From contig JAFRMM010000010.1 in assembly GCA_017430675.1 (NCBI GenBank), positions 1-25,527 of the forward strand: a stretch of DNA of 25,527 nucleotides, read 5' to 3'. This DNA is from Prevotella sp. (lineage in GTDB: Bacteria > Bacteroidota > Bacteroidia > Bacteroidales > Bacteroidaceae). The notes under the pieces were generated by a model. It searched no databases and was not told the DNA's origin. It saw only the letters and a program-made list of their open reading frames with translations. Positions 6,060 to 14,710 of this stretch are shown here, one piece after another. The first letter of the stretch is position 1. Every line of letters starts with the position of its first letter. The position numbers and the translations under genes were made by a program.

Positions 6060-8286
6060 TATGGAGATATACTATACCCAGAAAGTGAACCAGGCCTTTC
6101 AGGACATGCACAACATCTGTGAGGCCTACCGGCATGAATTCGTCACGCCAGAGCATTTCATCTGTGCCCTGCTACAGCAGTATGAGTTCAACATGGCACT
6201 CATCGACTGTGGCATTGACCTGAACATCGTCAACGGCCGCCTGAAAGCCTATCTGGAGGATATGGAGAAAGTGCCGGCAGAGGCGGACAACTATTCGCCC
6301 AACACCTCTGAACAGTTGCGCGAGGCCCTGATGAGTGCCATCAAGATCGTGGAGTATTCCAGTGCCCAGTTTGTCTATGTGCCCCATATCGTCAAGGGCA
6401 TCCTGGAACTGAAGGAGTCGTTTGCCGCCTTTCTGCTGAGAGACCTGCTTGACGAAGATCTGGAGGACTTCCTCAGCGAACTGGTGGAACGCTATCAGGA
6501 CGACCACGACCAGGTGAGTGTGGAGGGTGAGGATCCTGCATACGACAAGGAGCCGTGGCGCAGACTCGTGGTCTGTCTGAACGACACCTACCAGCAGCAT
6601 AACCCCCTCATCGGACGGGAGACAGAATTGGAGCGCACTATCCAGGTGCTCTGCCGCAAGGAGAAGAACAACCCCCTTCACATCGGAGAGTCTGGCGTGG
6701 GAAAGACGGCCCTCGTCTATGGACTGGCAGAGCGGATAGAGAAAGGTTATGTGCCCAAGCGCCTGAAGGGCAGCAAGATCTACCAACTCGACCTCGGCAC
6801 ACTGCTTGCAGGAACCCAGTTCCGTGGTGATTTCGAGAAGCGTATCAAGGAGGTGATGGACGGCATCGCCCAAGAGGCTGGCAACAATATCGTCTATATC
6901 GACGAGATCCACAACCTCGTTGGCGCTGGAGCCACGGGCGAGGGATCGATGGATGCCTCGAACATGCTGAAGCCCTATTTAGAGGCAGGTAACCTGCGCT
7001 TCATCGGTGCCACCACCTATGAGGAATACAACCGCCACTTCTCGAGGTCGAAAGGACTGGTGCGCAGGTTCCAGCAGATCGACATCGCGGAGCCTACCCC
7101 CGAGGAGGCATTGGAGATCCTGAAGCAGTTGAAGAAGAAATACGAGGACTTCCATGGCGTCTATTATGCTGACAAAGCCCTGGAGTTTGCCGTCAGCGCC
7201 AGCGTGAAGCACATCAACGAGCGCTTCCTGCCTGATAAGGCCATCGACCTCATCGACGAGGCCGGAGCCTATCGCGAGATGCATCCGCTATACTCCCAGA
7301 AGCGCCAGACGGTTGATAAAGACCTGATAGCAGACATACTCGCCAAGACCTGTAAGGTCGATGCTCTGGCTACGAAAGAAGATGACAATGCCGCCCTCGA
7401 GAATCTCTACGAGCGCATCAGCGCGAAGATCTACGGACAGGACGAGGCCGTGCGGCAGGTAGTGGAGGCCGTACAACTGTCGAAGGCAGGTCTTTTGGAT
7501 GACAACAAACCGCTGGCATCCCTGCTCTTCGTGGGTCCGACGGGTGTCGGAAAAACGGAGGTAGCCCGTGTTTTAGCGAAAGAACTGGGCATCGAACTGC
7601 TCCGTTTCGACATGAGCGAATACACGGAGAAGCATACCGTGGCGAAGTTGATCGGCTCGCCTGCGGGCTACGTGGGCTATGAGGACGGCGGACTGCTGAC
7701 GGATGCCATCCGCAAGACACCCAACTGCGTCTTACTGCTCGACGAGATTGAGAAGGCGCATCAGGATATATACAATATTCTTTTACAAGTGATGGACTAT
7801 GCCCGTCTGACAGACAACAAGGGACGAAAGGCGGATTTCCGCAACGTGGTCCTGATTATGACATCTAACGCTGGAGCCCAATATGCCGCCCAGGCGAATA
7901 TCGGATTCACAGGAGCCGTGTCACGAGGTGAGGCCATGCTGAAACAGGTGAAAAAGACCTTTAAACCCGAGTTTATCAATCGTCTGACAGGAACAGTGGT
8001 CTTCAACGACATGGATCAGACAATGGCTACCCTCATCCTACGGAAGAAACTTGGTGAACTACAGGAGAAACTGACAGCCAGACAGGTACAGATGAATCTT
8101 ACTGACGAGGCCTTCGACTATCTGCTGAAAGAAGGATTCACCCGTGAGTACGGCGCCCGCGAGATGGATCGCGTGATCACTGGCAAACTGAAGCCTCTGC
8201 TCATGCGAGAAATCCTCTTCGGAAGCCTGAAGAAGGGGGGCGACGTCACCATCTCTGTGGTAGGCAAACAATTAGCCATCCAATAA
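6052..8286 (+). CDS. clpA: ClpA, ATP-dependent unfoldase of the ClpAP protease
   Basis: 744 residues, usual for ClpA. Residues 1-150 form the Clp N-domain that binds ClpS. AAA module 1 has Walker A GESGVGKT (212-219) and Walker B VYIDEIHN. Module 2 has Walker A GPTGVGKT (495-502), Walker B CVLLLDEIEKAH and the D2-small end FTREYGAREMDRVI. The loop IGF at ~617-619 (ANIGFTG) is the ClpP-docking motif, so this is a protease partner rather than a ClpB-type disaggregase; the absence of a long middle coiled coil agrees. The start overlaps the clpS stop (ATGCCTGA); the ATG at 6061 is a possible alternative. aat starts two bases after the stop. ClpP is not in this window. Confidence 0.96.
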   Translation: MPDMEIYYTQKVNQAFQDMHNICEAYRHEFVTPEHFICALLQQYEFNMALIDCGIDLNIVNGRLKAYLEDMEKVPAEADNYSPNTSEQLREALMSAIKIVEYSSAQFVYVPHIVKGILELKESFAAFLLRDLLDEDLEDFLSELVERYQDDHDQVSVEGEDPAYDKEPWRRLVVCLNDTYQQHNPLIGRETELERTIQVLCRKEKNNPLHIGESGVGKTALVYGLAERIEKGYVPKRLKGSKIYQLDLGTLLAGTQFRGDFEKRIKEVMDGIAQEAGNNIVYIDEIHNLVGAGATGEGSMDASNMLKPYLEAGNLRFIGATTYEEYNRHFSRSKGLVRRFQQIDIAEPTPEEALEILKQLKKKYEDFHGVYYADKALEFAVSASVKHINERFLPDKAIDLIDEAGAYREMHPLYSQKRQTVDKDLIADILAKTCKVDALATKEDDNAALENLYERISAKIYGQDEAVRQVVEAVQLSKAGLLDDNKPLASLLFVGPTGVGKTEVARVLAKELGIELLRFDMSEYTEKHTVAKLIGSPAGYVGYEDGGLLTDAIRKTPNCVLLLDEIEKAHQDIYNILLQVMDYARLTDNKGRKADFRNVVLIMTSNAGAQYAAQANIGFTGAVSRGEAMLKQVKKTFKPEFINRLTGTVVFNDMDQTMATLILRKKLGELQEKLTARQVQMNLTDEAFDYLLKEGFTREYGAREMDRVITGKLKPLLMREILFGSLKKGGDVTISVVGKQLAIQ

Positions 8287-8288
8287 TC

Positions 8289-8960
8289 ATGGTCGTACAG
8301 TTAGATGACAAACTCTGGTTTCCTGATCCTCACAATGGGGAGCCTGACGGCTGCATCGCCGTTGGCGGAGACCTGAGCGCAGATCGTCTGCTGCTCGCCT
8401 ACTCCAACGGCATCTTCCCCTGGTATGCCTTCCGCTACGACGATCCCGTGTGGTTCTGCCCCATGCAACGGTTCGTGATCTTCCCTGATGAGATACACAT
8501 CAGCCACTCCATGCGCACATTGATGAACAAAGGCAAATATCGCCTGAGTATCAACGAGGCCTTCGGCAGCGTGATCAACACCTGTGGGAAACTGCGGTTG
8601 CATGAGGAATACGCGTGGCTGGGACCAGAGATGACGGAAGCCTATAAGGAACTGTATCGTCAGGGCTTTGCCGCCAGCGTCGAGGTTTGGGAAATTCTGG
8701 AAAAGCCCCTGTTGGACGGACTTGTCAAGGAGAAATTCGTCGGTGGCCTCTATGGGGTGACCATCGGCAACACCTTTTTTGGCGAGAGCATGTGCTCGCT
8801 GGTGCCGAATGCCTCAAAACTGGCACTCATCCATCTGGCGAAGACCATGCAGCAGAATGGTGGGAAACTGATAGACTGTCAATTTGAAACCGCCCACCTC
8901 AAATCCATGGGCGGGCGGTTTATTCCTTATGATGAATACATGAAGATTATTTCTTCTTAG
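8289..8960 (+). CDS. aat: Leucyl/phenylalanyl-tRNA--protein transferase
   Basis: 223 residues, usual length. The enzyme adds Leu or Phe from charged tRNA to proteins that begin with Arg or Lys, creating the N-degrons that ClpS reads. Family landmarks are present in order: LWFPDPHNGEPDGCIAVGGD, LAYSNGIFPWYAF, PVWFCPMQRFVIF, SVEVWE, FVGGLYGVTIG, FFGESMCSLVPNASKLALI, and the C-terminal HLKSMGGRFIPYDEY. The start lies two bases after the clpA stop, so the three genes form a tight operon covering both making and reading of the degron. Its 3' end overlaps the convergent M48 gene by 14 bases. Confidence 0.96.
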   Translation: MVVQLDDKLWFPDPHNGEPDGCIAVGGDLSADRLLLAYSNGIFPWYAFRYDDPVWFCPMQRFVIFPDEIHISHSMRTLMNKGKYRLSINEAFGSVINTCGKLRLHEEYAWLGPEMTEAYKELYRQGFAASVEVWEILEKPLLDGLVKEKFVGGLYGVTIGNTFFGESMCSLVPNASKLALIHLAKTMQQNGGKLIDCQFETAHLKSMGGRFIPYDEYMKIISS

Positions 8961-9852
8961 TAGTAACGGATTTCTTCGTCGTCGTTGCTGTTTTCTTCGT
9001 CGTGGCCGTCTTAGTCGTTGCCTTGGATGTTGTCGTGCTCGTCTTCGGCTTGTAATATTGTAGTGCCTCAGGCATCCAACCTTGGATATTCTTGATACGG
9101 GTGGCATCCGACGGGTGGTCGCTCAGGAACTCTGCCGTCTGGTTTGTGGAGGCGGCAGACATACGCTGCCAGAATGTGATGGCAGCCTGCGGGTCGTAGC
9201 CAGCCATAGCGGCGAAGATCAGACCCATGTGGTCAGCCTCGTTCTCGTGGTTACGAGAATACTTCAGGTTGGCGAAGGTCAGCCCCTGAGAAGCAACTGC
9301 CTGTCCGATAGATACAGCCGTATTACCAATGCCCAGCATGCCAGCCAAAGCACCTATCGTCTGGACACCATACTGCTGTTTCATCTGTGTGCTCATCTGC
9401 TCTGCGGAGTGACGGGCCACGGCATGGGCAATCTCATGTCCCAGTACGATGGCCAGCGAAGCCTCATCCTGCGTCACGGGCAAGATGCCCTCATAGACAC
9501 AGATCAGACCGCCAGGCATGCACCAGGCATTTGCCTCATTGCTCTGCACAAGATTGAACTGCCATGTGTAGTACTGCAAGTCGCTTGACAAGCCGGCCGC
9601 CTGAAGATAGGTGGTCACGGCATTGGCCAGATTCTGCCCCACCCGCTTCACCATGGCCGTGTTGGTCGTGTTCGTGGATAGTTTGGCAGACTTCATAAAC
9701 TCCTGGTACTGCTGGGTGGAGAGACTAAGGATTTCACCATCACTCACCATCAGACTCTGCTGACGACCCGTAATGGGCACTGTGTTCGTGGTTCCGCAAC
9801 TGACACAGACGGCTGCCACAAACGATAAAAGAATAACTTTTAGACTTTTCAT
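8947..9852 (-). CDS. M48-family metalloprotease lipoprotein
   Basis: 301 residues from the ATG at 9852. The frame opens earlier (9909), but a promoter lies in the extension and a lipoprotein signal begins at 9852: KSLKVILLSFVAAVCVSC, with lipobox Cys19. The zinc site is HEIAH at 139-143 within VLGHEIAHAVARH, with the downstream HENEADHMG helix, as in the single-domain BepA/LoiP group that works in the periplasm on outer-membrane proteins. The last ~35 residues are an odd low-complexity tail of Thr and Lys with Ser and Ala, ending in KKK, beyond the catalytic domain. It is transcribed on its own and overlaps convergent aat by 14 bases. Confidence 0.9.
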   Translation of the reverse strand: MKSLKVILLSFVAAVCVSCGTTNTVPITGRQQSLMVSDGEILSLSTQQYQEFMKSAKLSTNTTNTAMVKRVGQNLANAVTTYLQAAGLSSDLQYYTWQFNLVQSNEANAWCMPGGLICVYEGILPVTQDEASLAIVLGHEIAHAVARHSAEQMSTQMKQQYGVQTIGALAGMLGIGNTAVSIGQAVASQGLTFANLKYSRNHENEADHMGLIFAAMAGYDPQAAITFWQRMSAASTNQTAEFLSDHPSDATRIKNIQGWMPEALQYYKPKTSTTTSKATTKTATTKKTATTTKKSVTTKKK

Positions 9853-9878
9853 AAGCATAATATTTATGTTTCTGACTG

Positions 9879-9910
9879 CAAAATAAACAAAAAAATCTGA
9901 TATTTGCAAA
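9879..9910 (-). promoter_or_regulatory. Promoter of the M48 lipoprotein gene
   Basis: Minus strand: TTTG (9910-9907), 20-base spacer, TTATTTTG (9886-9879, one mismatch). It lies inside the upstream frame extension and so supports the start at 9852. Confidence 0.55.
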
Positions 9911-9918
9911 TTTTAGGC

Positions 9919-9951
9919 AAAAAAATAGAGGCATCCCTCACGGAATGCCTC
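9919..9951 (-). terminator. Intrinsic terminator after the small exported protein gene
   Basis: Minus strand hairpin GAGGCAT, ten bases, ATGCCTC followed by TATTTTTTT. It lies 25 bases after the stop of the 9976-10338 gene and just upstream of the M48 promoter. Confidence 0.8.
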
Positions 9952-9975
9952 TTCTAATAACTAACTTTCTTTTTC

Positions 9976-10338
9976 TTACTTGTTCAGACCACGGTTATTC
10001 ATGGTGGTGTTCAGCAGCATCAGATACGTACGCATCTGCTTCTCGTTGAGCACATAACGCATCCACTTCACGTCGTTGTCGATAGCACGGGCCAGAAGTA
10101 CCTTGCGGTCGTTGTTGCTGTACTGGGCAGCGAACATCAGTTCACTGGCGAATGTGTGGTGAATGTCAGCAACGGCCTCTTTCTGGTCGTCTGCCAGATC
10201 CAGTGCTTTGGAAAGCTTATTCATATTTACATCGAGAACGTAAGCCTCCACGTTGTTTACACTGTTTGCAGTCTCACCTTCAGCGAATGCGGTTGTCATA
10301 CTCAGCATTGCTACTAACGTCAAAAACATCTTTTTCAT
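9976..10338 (-). CDS. Small exported helical protein, unknown function
   Basis: 120 residues with a clear signal peptide (MKKMFLTLVAMLSMTTAFAE, cleavage after ~20). The mature ~100 residues are predicted helical: LSKALDLADDQKEAVADIHH resembles the 'L-L---Q---' helices of Spy/CpxP-like periplasmic proteins, but the match is too loose to assign. It ends TYLMLLNTTMNNRGLNK. The gene has its own promoter with a long (~95 base) leader and its own terminator, so it is monocistronic. It is divergent from slyD, a folding factor, which makes a periplasmic folding or stress role conceivable but unproven. Confidence 0.8.
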   Translation of the reverse strand: MKKMFLTLVAMLSMTTAFAEGETANSVNNVEAYVLDVNMNKLSKALDLADDQKEAVADIHHTFASELMFAAQYSNNDRKVLLARAIDNDVKWMRYVLNEKQMRTYLMLLNTTMNNRGLNK

Positions 10339-10431
10339 CTTTTTACCCTTTCTTTTCTTTACTCAGGGCGGTGTGTTGTAGCCACCCCTACCTTAATACT
10401 TTTGTTATCCTTTTTATGTCTTTTGACGCTG

Positions 10432-10439
10432 CAAAGGTA
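10432..10439 (-). promoter_or_regulatory. -7 box of the small exported protein gene
   Basis: TACCTTTG on the minus strand, 94 bases before the ATG at 10338, giving an unusually long leader for this window. No clear -33 box is present. Confidence 0.5.
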
Positions 10440-10491
10440 CGGCGATTTTTTGAACCTCACAAGCATTTTTGTGTAATTGTGTGCGATAACA

Positions 10492-10523
10492 GCCGAATCT
10501 TTGACCTGCATCAAAGATTCGGC
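10492..10523. repeat. Perfect 12-bp inverted repeat between divergent promoters
   Basis: GCCGAATCTTTG (10492-10503), eight-base loop, CAAAGATTCGGC (10512-10523). It lies between the slyD promoter and the promoter of the small exported protein gene, with no T-run on either side. An operator or DNA hairpin is therefore more likely than a terminator. Confidence 0.7.
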
Positions 10524-10547
10524 CAGAAACATGAATTTCCCAAATTA

Positions 10548-10579
10548 TTTGGTAATTTCGGTGATTATTCGTACCTTTG
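10548..10579 (+). promoter_or_regulatory. Promoter of slyD-aroC
   Basis: TTTG (10548-10551), 20-base spacer, TACCTTTG (10572-10579): a full consensus match. Transcript start is near 10586, about 29 bases before the slyD ATG. Confidence 0.8.
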
Positions 10580-10614
10580 CCGACTGAGAATAATATATAT
10601 TATATAATAGGTAT

Positions 10615-11199
10615 ATGGAAGAGACAAAAAACAGATTCCTGTCTGCGGTCTATCAGTTGTATTCCGTCAAAGACGGGGAGAGAACCCTTGAGGAGCAGAC
10701 CAGCCCAGACCGTCCCTTTGAGTTTATCACGGGCTTTGGCATCGCCCTCGATGCTTTAGAACAGAAACTCATGAAATTGGAGAAAGGTTCTACCTTCGAC
10801 TTCGTGCTTCAGCCTGAAGAGGCTTTCGGAGCCTACGAACCCGCAGGTATGCATAAACTGGAGCGCGATATCTTCATGATCAACGGCAAATTCGACCATG
10901 AGCATATCTACGAGGGGGCTGTCATCACAATGACCGATACCGAGGATCATCACTTCATGGCTCAGGTGAAGAAGATCGAGGACGACGGCGTGACCATCGA
11001 TACTAACCACCCACTGGCTGGCAAGGCCCTGAACTTCACTGGACTGTTGCGCGAGAACCGTGAGGCCACAGAGGAAGAGATCAATCAACTCATCAAGCAT
11101 CTCACAGGTGGATGCGAGGGTTGCGGCCATCATGGTGAAGGAGGGTGTCATAGTGGCGATTGTCATAAAAATGGCTGTGAAGGAGGCTGCTGCGGATGA
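10615..11199 (+). CDS. slyD: SlyD-type FKBP peptidyl-prolyl isomerase
   Basis: 194 residues. The family combines a prolyl isomerase with a chaperone flap and a metal-binding tail. Visible are the FKBP half-site [24 protein letters not shown] (as FEFITGFG then ALEQKL), [12 protein letters not shown], an inserted flap region (~80-130, [20 protein letters not shown]), then [13 protein letters not shown], the SlyD signature. The tail from ~residue 166 is Cys/His/Gly-rich ([26 protein letters not shown]), which fits nickel or zinc binding. It is followed by aroC with an ATGA overlap, so the two are translationally coupled, although their functions are unrelated. Confidence 0.93.
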   Translation: MEETKNRFLSAVYQLYSVKDGERTLEEQTSPDRPFEFITGFGIALDALEQKLMKLEKGSTFDFVLQPEEAFGAYEPAGMHKLERDIFMINGKFDHEHIYEGAVITMTDTEDHHFMAQVKKIEDDGVTIDTNHPLAGKALNFTGLLRENREATEEEINQLIKHLTGGCEGCGHHGEGGCHSGDCHKNGCEGGCCG

Positions 11200-12269
11200 A
11201 TACATTCGGACGATTATTCAGGCTGACCACATTCGGCGAGAGCCACGGCGAGGCTATTGGCGGCGTCATCGACGGCATGCCTTCCGGCATCGAGATCGAC
11301 ATGGCTTTTATCCAGCATGAACTGGATCGTCGTCGTCCAGGACAGAGCAACATCACGACCTCGCGGCAAGAAGCAGACCAAGTGGAACTGCTCAGTGGGG
11401 TATTTGAAGGGAAATCGACTGGTTGTCCTATCGGGTTTATCGTGCGCAACACCAACCAGCACTCGCAGGACTACGAGAATATGCGCTGCCTGTTCCGTCC
11501 CTCGCATGCGGACTATACCTATCAGGAGAAATATGGCATCAGAGACCACCGGGGCGGTGGACGCTCCTCTGCTCGTATTACCATCAGCAGATGTGTAGGC
11601 GGAGCATTGGCCAAACTGGTGTTGCATCAGCAGGGTATTTCCGTACAGGCCTACACCTCACAAGTGGGTGATATTGCATTAGAGCGTGACTATCATCGTT
11701 ACAACCTATCACTGACGGAAACGAATGCCGTGCGTTGTCCAGATCCGGAGAAAGCCGAAGAGATGATACGTCTTATTGAGACTGTGAAGGCTGAGGGGGA
11801 TACTATCGGTGGTATTATCACTTGTGTCATCCAAGGTTGTCCAGCAGGACTGGGTGAGCCCGAATTTGGCAAACTCCACGCTGCCCTCGGTAGCGCCATG
11901 CTCAGTATCAATGCCGTCAAGGGATTCGAATATGGCGAGGGTTTCGCTGGGGTGACTGCCAGAGGCTCTGAACAGAATGACGTCTTTGTTCCCTCCCCTG
12001 CAGGGATCAGCACTACTACCAATCGTAGCGGCGGCATCCAAGGGGGCATCTCCAACGGGCAGGACATCTTTTTCCGCGTAGCCTTCAAGCCTGTAGCCAC
12101 CATCCTCAAAGAACAGGAAACTGTGGATAAGGAGGGTAACGCTACCACCTTCAAGGCAAAAGGACGGCACGATCCCTGTGTCCTTCCAAGGGCTGTCCCT
12201 GTAGTGGAAGCGATGGCCGCCATGACCATTTTGGATTCTATTTTGCTGAAAAACTCGGCAAATTTATAG
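11196..12269 (+). CDS. aroC: Chorismate synthase
   Basis: 357 residues, full length. It converts 5-enolpyruvylshikimate 3-phosphate to chorismate using reduced FMN, the last step of the shikimate pathway. Family motifs are intact: [19 protein letters not shown] at the N-terminus (with the catalytic SHG), [38 protein letters not shown], and near the end [18 protein letters not shown]. The start codon overlaps the slyD stop. About 38 bases after the stop an independent promoter for a candidate small RNA begins; no hairpin terminator is seen right after aroC. Confidence 0.97.
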   Translation: MNTFGRLFRLTTFGESHGEAIGGVIDGMPSGIEIDMAFIQHELDRRRPGQSNITTSRQEADQVELLSGVFEGKSTGCPIGFIVRNTNQHSQDYENMRCLFRPSHADYTYQEKYGIRDHRGGGRSSARITISRCVGGALAKLVLHQQGISVQAYTSQVGDIALERDYHRYNLSLTETNAVRCPDPEKAEEMIRLIETVKAEGDTIGGIITCVIQGCPAGLGEPEFGKLHAALGSAMLSINAVKGFEYGEGFAGVTARGSEQNDVFVPSPAGISTTTNRSGGIQGGISNGQDIFFRVAFKPVATILKEQETVDKEGNATTFKAKGRHDPCVLPRAVPVVEAMAAMTILDSILLKNSANL

Positions 12270-12306
12270 AAAAATACGTTTTATATGCAAAAAAGTGTAA
12301 AAAACA

Positions 12307-12338
12307 TTTGGAGGATTAGAAAAGATATCGTATATTTG
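12307..12338 (+). promoter_or_regulatory. Promoter of a candidate small RNA
   Basis: TTTG (12307-12310), 20-base spacer, TATATTTG (12331-12338): a perfect consensus match. The start is expected near 12345. No open reading frame lies between it and the hairpin at 12407. Confidence 0.8.
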
Positions 12339-12344
12339 CAACGC

Positions 12345-12440
12345 ATTCAAGGGTTTGTGAAAATCCCGATATGCTTTAGTTAAGTCTAGTTTAGTTTTTG
12401 TGTTGGTTGAGGGCTGCCGATTGGCAGCCCTCAAATTTTA
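12345..12440 (+). ncRNA. Candidate small non-coding RNA, about 95 nt
   Basis: A perfect promoter and a strong terminator hairpin enclose ~95 bases with no plausible coding frame. The 5' third can fold: GCAT (12343-12346) with ATGC (12370-12373), enclosing GGGTTT against AAA-T-CCC with loop gtga. The middle (12374-12405) is U-rich and unpaired (tttagttaagtctag). This 5' hairpin, open U/A-rich segment, terminator layout is typical of regulatory small RNAs. It could also be an attenuated leader, but the next gene is on the other strand. Confidence 0.6.
12407..12440 (+). terminator. Terminator hairpin between the small RNA and pyrD
   Basis: A perfect 12-bp stem, TTGAGGGCTGCC / GGCAGCCCTCAA with loop GATT (12407-12434), then ATTTTA. 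The T-rich side faces right, so it mainly serves the (+) transcript. The hairpin may also help end pyrD, whose stop is only 12 bases away on the other strand. Confidence 0.8.
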
Positions 12441-12445
12441 GAAAT

Positions 12446-13354
12446 CTACTGTATCACACCTATGATATCTTGTACGGATTGGCAGCCGTGGGCATCGAGC
12501 CAAGCATTGATGCCGTCGCGCACTTTGACGGATATGGCTGGATCAAGGAAATTAGCCGTACCTATCTCTATAGCGGTGGCACCAGCCATCAGGAACTCGA
12601 TGGCATCTTTTGCACTGCTGATGCCTCCCAAGCCAATGACTGGAATCTTCACAGCCTTGGCCACCTGCCATACCATTCGAAGGGCAACAGGTTTCACGGC
12701 TGGGCCGCTCAAACCACCTGTACCTATCGATAAGACCTTCTTACGCTTTTCAATATCGATGGCCATACCCATCAAAGTATTGATCAGCGAGACACTGTCA
12801 GCACCCTCTGCCTCAACCGCACGGGCTATCTCCGTGATATCCCTCACATTCGGCGAGAGTTTGACAATCAGCGTCTTATGATAAGCCTGACGTACAGCCT
12901 TGACCACACTCGAGGCACCAGCACAGGTGACACCAAAGGCCATACCACCATCTTTCACGTTGGGACAGGAGATATTCAGTTCGATGGCTGGAATCTTCTC
13001 CAGAGCATCTATTTTGGCAGCACAGGCTGCATAATCCTCTGGCGAGGAACCGCTGACATTGACAATCATGTTCGTATCAATATCCTTGATCTGCGGATAG
13101 ATATGCTCACAGAAATAATCGACACCCTTGTTCTGAAGGCCCACACAGTTGAGCATGCCAGAGGCCGTCTCCGCCATACGGGGATAGTCATTGCCCTCGC
13201 GTGCCTTCAGCGTCGTACCCTTTACAATGATGCCGCCAATGCCATCCAGAGGCATAAAATCAGCAAACTCCAGACCATAGCCAAAGGTGCCAGAGGCCGT
13301 CATCACAGGGTTTTTCAGCGACAATGCGCCTATCTTGACTTCTAAATTTGCCAT
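12446..13354 (-). CDS. pyrD: Dihydroorotate dehydrogenase, class 1B catalytic subunit
   Basis: 302 residues. It oxidises dihydroorotate to orotate in pyrimidine synthesis, with FMN. Motifs: [15 protein letters not shown] at the N-terminus, [34 protein letters not shown] (with the active-site Cys of class 1 enzymes), [18 protein letters not shown] and [19 protein letters not shown] (phosphate/FMN binding). The B type, which passes electrons to NAD through PyrK, is shown by the pyrK gene directly upstream, whose 3' end overlaps this gene by 13 bases. Confidence 0.96.
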   Translation of the reverse strand: MANLEVKIGALSLKNPVMTASGTFGYGLEFADFMPLDGIGGIIVKGTTLKAREGNDYPRMAETASGMLNCVGLQNKGVDYFCEHIYPQIKDIDTNMIVNVSGSSPEDYAACAAKIDALEKIPAIELNISCPNVKDGGMAFGVTCAGASSVVKAVRQAYHKTLIVKLSPNVRDITEIARAVEAEGADSVSLINTLMGMAIDIEKRKKVLSIGTGGLSGPAVKPVALRMVWQVAKAVKIPVIGLGGISSAKDAIEFLMAGATAIEIGTANFLDPAISVKVRDGINAWLDAHGCQSVQDIIGVIQ

Positions 13355-14118
13355 AGTAAATCGCTTATATTAAAAACGGGACCATCTTTGCAAACGCAGA
13401 CATTCCCTTTTACAGTTTTCTCAACACAACAGAGACAGGCACCGAGGCCACAGGCCATCATGTTCTCGAGAGAGACCTCACAGTCGATATCAGCCTGCTT
13501 GGCATAGCGCGCCACAGCCTTCATCATAGGCGTAGGGCCACAGGTAGAGATACGATCAAAACGCTCCTGCTGCAAGAGGGAATGATTAGTCACAAAACCT
13601 TTCTCGCCTTCGGAGCCATCCTCTGTAGTCACATACACGTGCCCGTACCTTTTAAATATATCGAGCATCAGGAGGTCATTTTTCGTGCGTGCGCCTAAAA
13701 GAAAGGTGGGTTCTATGCCGTTTCTAGCCATCTCAGCCCCCAAATAGAGGAGGGGTGCCACGCCCACGCCTCCGCCGATGAGCAGGATTTTCTCACCTGC
13801 TTTGACCGGGGTGAAACCATTGCCCAAAGGTAACACACAGTTTAAGAGGGCTCCCGATTGGAGTTGAGCCAACTGGCGTGTACCATCGCCAACTGTAGCG
13901 ACCAGGAGCCAGAGTTCGTTTTTCTCGCGATCCACGTAGTTGATGGAGATGGGTCTGCGCAGGAAAGTGGTGGGAGATCCATCCACGCGGACCTCTACGA
14001 ACTGTCCTGGCAGCATTTCTGGGAGTTTTTGCTGGTCGTCTGTGAGTTTGATCAGCACATAGCGTGCGTGGATATGCTCCACAGAAACCACTCGTAAATC
14101 TAATACAAATTTCTTCAT
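13342..14118 (-). CDS. pyrK: Dihydroorotate dehydrogenase electron-transfer subunit
   Basis: 258 residues from the ATG at 14118. The frame opens at 14160, but a perfect promoter fills that extension. The protein carries FAD and a 2Fe-2S cluster and moves electrons from PyrD to NAD. Visible: [10 protein letters not shown] (FAD binding), [24 protein letters not shown] (nucleotide binding), STCGPTPMM, and the cluster region [12 protein letters not shown] with further Cys in NVCVCKDGP. It is the first gene of the pyrK-pyrD pair, with coupled translation. Confidence 0.95.
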   Translation of the reverse strand: MKKFVLDLRVVSVEHIHARYVLIKLTDDQQKLPEMLPGQFVEVRVDGSPTTFLRRPISINYVDREKNELWLLVATVGDGTRQLAQLQSGALLNCVLPLGNGFTPVKAGEKILLIGGGVGVAPLLYLGAEMARNGIEPTFLLGARTKNDLLMLDIFKRYGHVYVTTEDGSEGEKGFVTNHSLLQQERFDRISTCGPTPMMKAVARYAKQADIDCEVSLENMMACGLGACLCCVEKTVKGNVCVCKDGPVFNISDLLWQI

Positions 14119-14137
14119 ATCTTTGCGTATTTGGGCA

Positions 14138-14169
14138 CAAAGATACAAATAAATCCGCAATTATACAAA
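14138..14169 (-). promoter_or_regulatory. Promoter of pyrK-pyrD
   Basis: Minus strand: TTTG (14169-14166), 20-base spacer, TATCTTTG (14145-14138). The -33 box directly abuts the stop codon of the XRE gene (14170), so there is essentially no gap between the two transcription units. The start near 14131 gives a 12-base leader. Confidence 0.8.
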
Positions 14170-14658
14170 TTATTTCTTTGAAGGGATAAAAGTCTCCCAG
14201 GTCTGGTCATCGTAAAAAACCCGGATTTCCATGACCCTGCGTTGCGGTTTGTCAAGGTTTTTGATTTCTTCGCGTACCAAATCCAATCGTGTAGGTCTTA
14301 CACTATTAGAATTCTGGGGTACGGAAGAGACACCTGAGGAGGGGGTTGGGGAGAGTGCATCAAAGTCGAGCATCGGATTTTGAATCTGATGATGTATATC
14401 GGCTCCCTGGTTCTCTTGGGGCAAGGTGGGTTCTGAGGGAGTGGAAACAGACTGATACATATCACCGCTGCCAAACATGAGCCACTCCACATTGATGTTA
14501 GGAATTTTCTTCTTGAGGGCTTCCACCACATTCAGGGTAGGGCGGGTACGTCCATTGAAGATACTACTAAGGGTGGCAGGAGCCAACTCAATATAGTCGG
14601 CAAACTCTGATTGAGTCATTTGACGAGACTCCATAATCTGTCTGATTCGATCCTTCAT
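14170..14658 (-). CDS. XRE-family DNA-binding protein
   Basis: 162 residues. Residues 4-58 are a clear Cro/CI-type helix-turn-helix: IRQIMESRQMTQSEFADYI then APATLSSIFNGRTRPTLNVV, followed by INVEWLMFGSGDMY, the conserved close of this subgroup. Residues ~70-125 are a low-complexity Pro/Ser/Gln/Asn linker. The last ~35 residues (RLDLVREEIKNLDKPQRRVM, EIRVFYDDQTWETFIPSKK) form a small conserved tail, perhaps for dimerisation. It is upstream of pyrK on the same strand but separated by a full promoter. A role in regulating pyrK is possible but not shown. Confidence 0.88.
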   Translation of the reverse strand: MKDRIRQIMESRQMTQSEFADYIELAPATLSSIFNGRTRPTLNVVEALKKKIPNINVEWLMFGSGDMYQSVSTPSEPTLPQENQGADIHHQIQNPMLDFDALSPTPSSGVSSVPQNSNSVRPTRLDLVREEIKNLDKPQRRVMEIRVFYDDQTWETFIPSKK

Positions 14659-14710
14659 ATTACTGATGATGCATTTTAGAGGCCATTTTGACCTTATTTC
14701 TTTCAGTTTA

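Noticed and set aside
6172..6912. 246-codon frame opposite clpA, and similar long antisense frames over pepC, nif3 and aroC
   Set aside because: They mirror strongly conserved genes on the other strand, show no family motifs and result from GC-rich codon use.
12398..12733. 111-codon (+) frame over the small RNA terminator and the pyrD 3' end
   Set aside because: It begins in the terminator region and then mirrors conserved pyrD codons; no independent coding signal.
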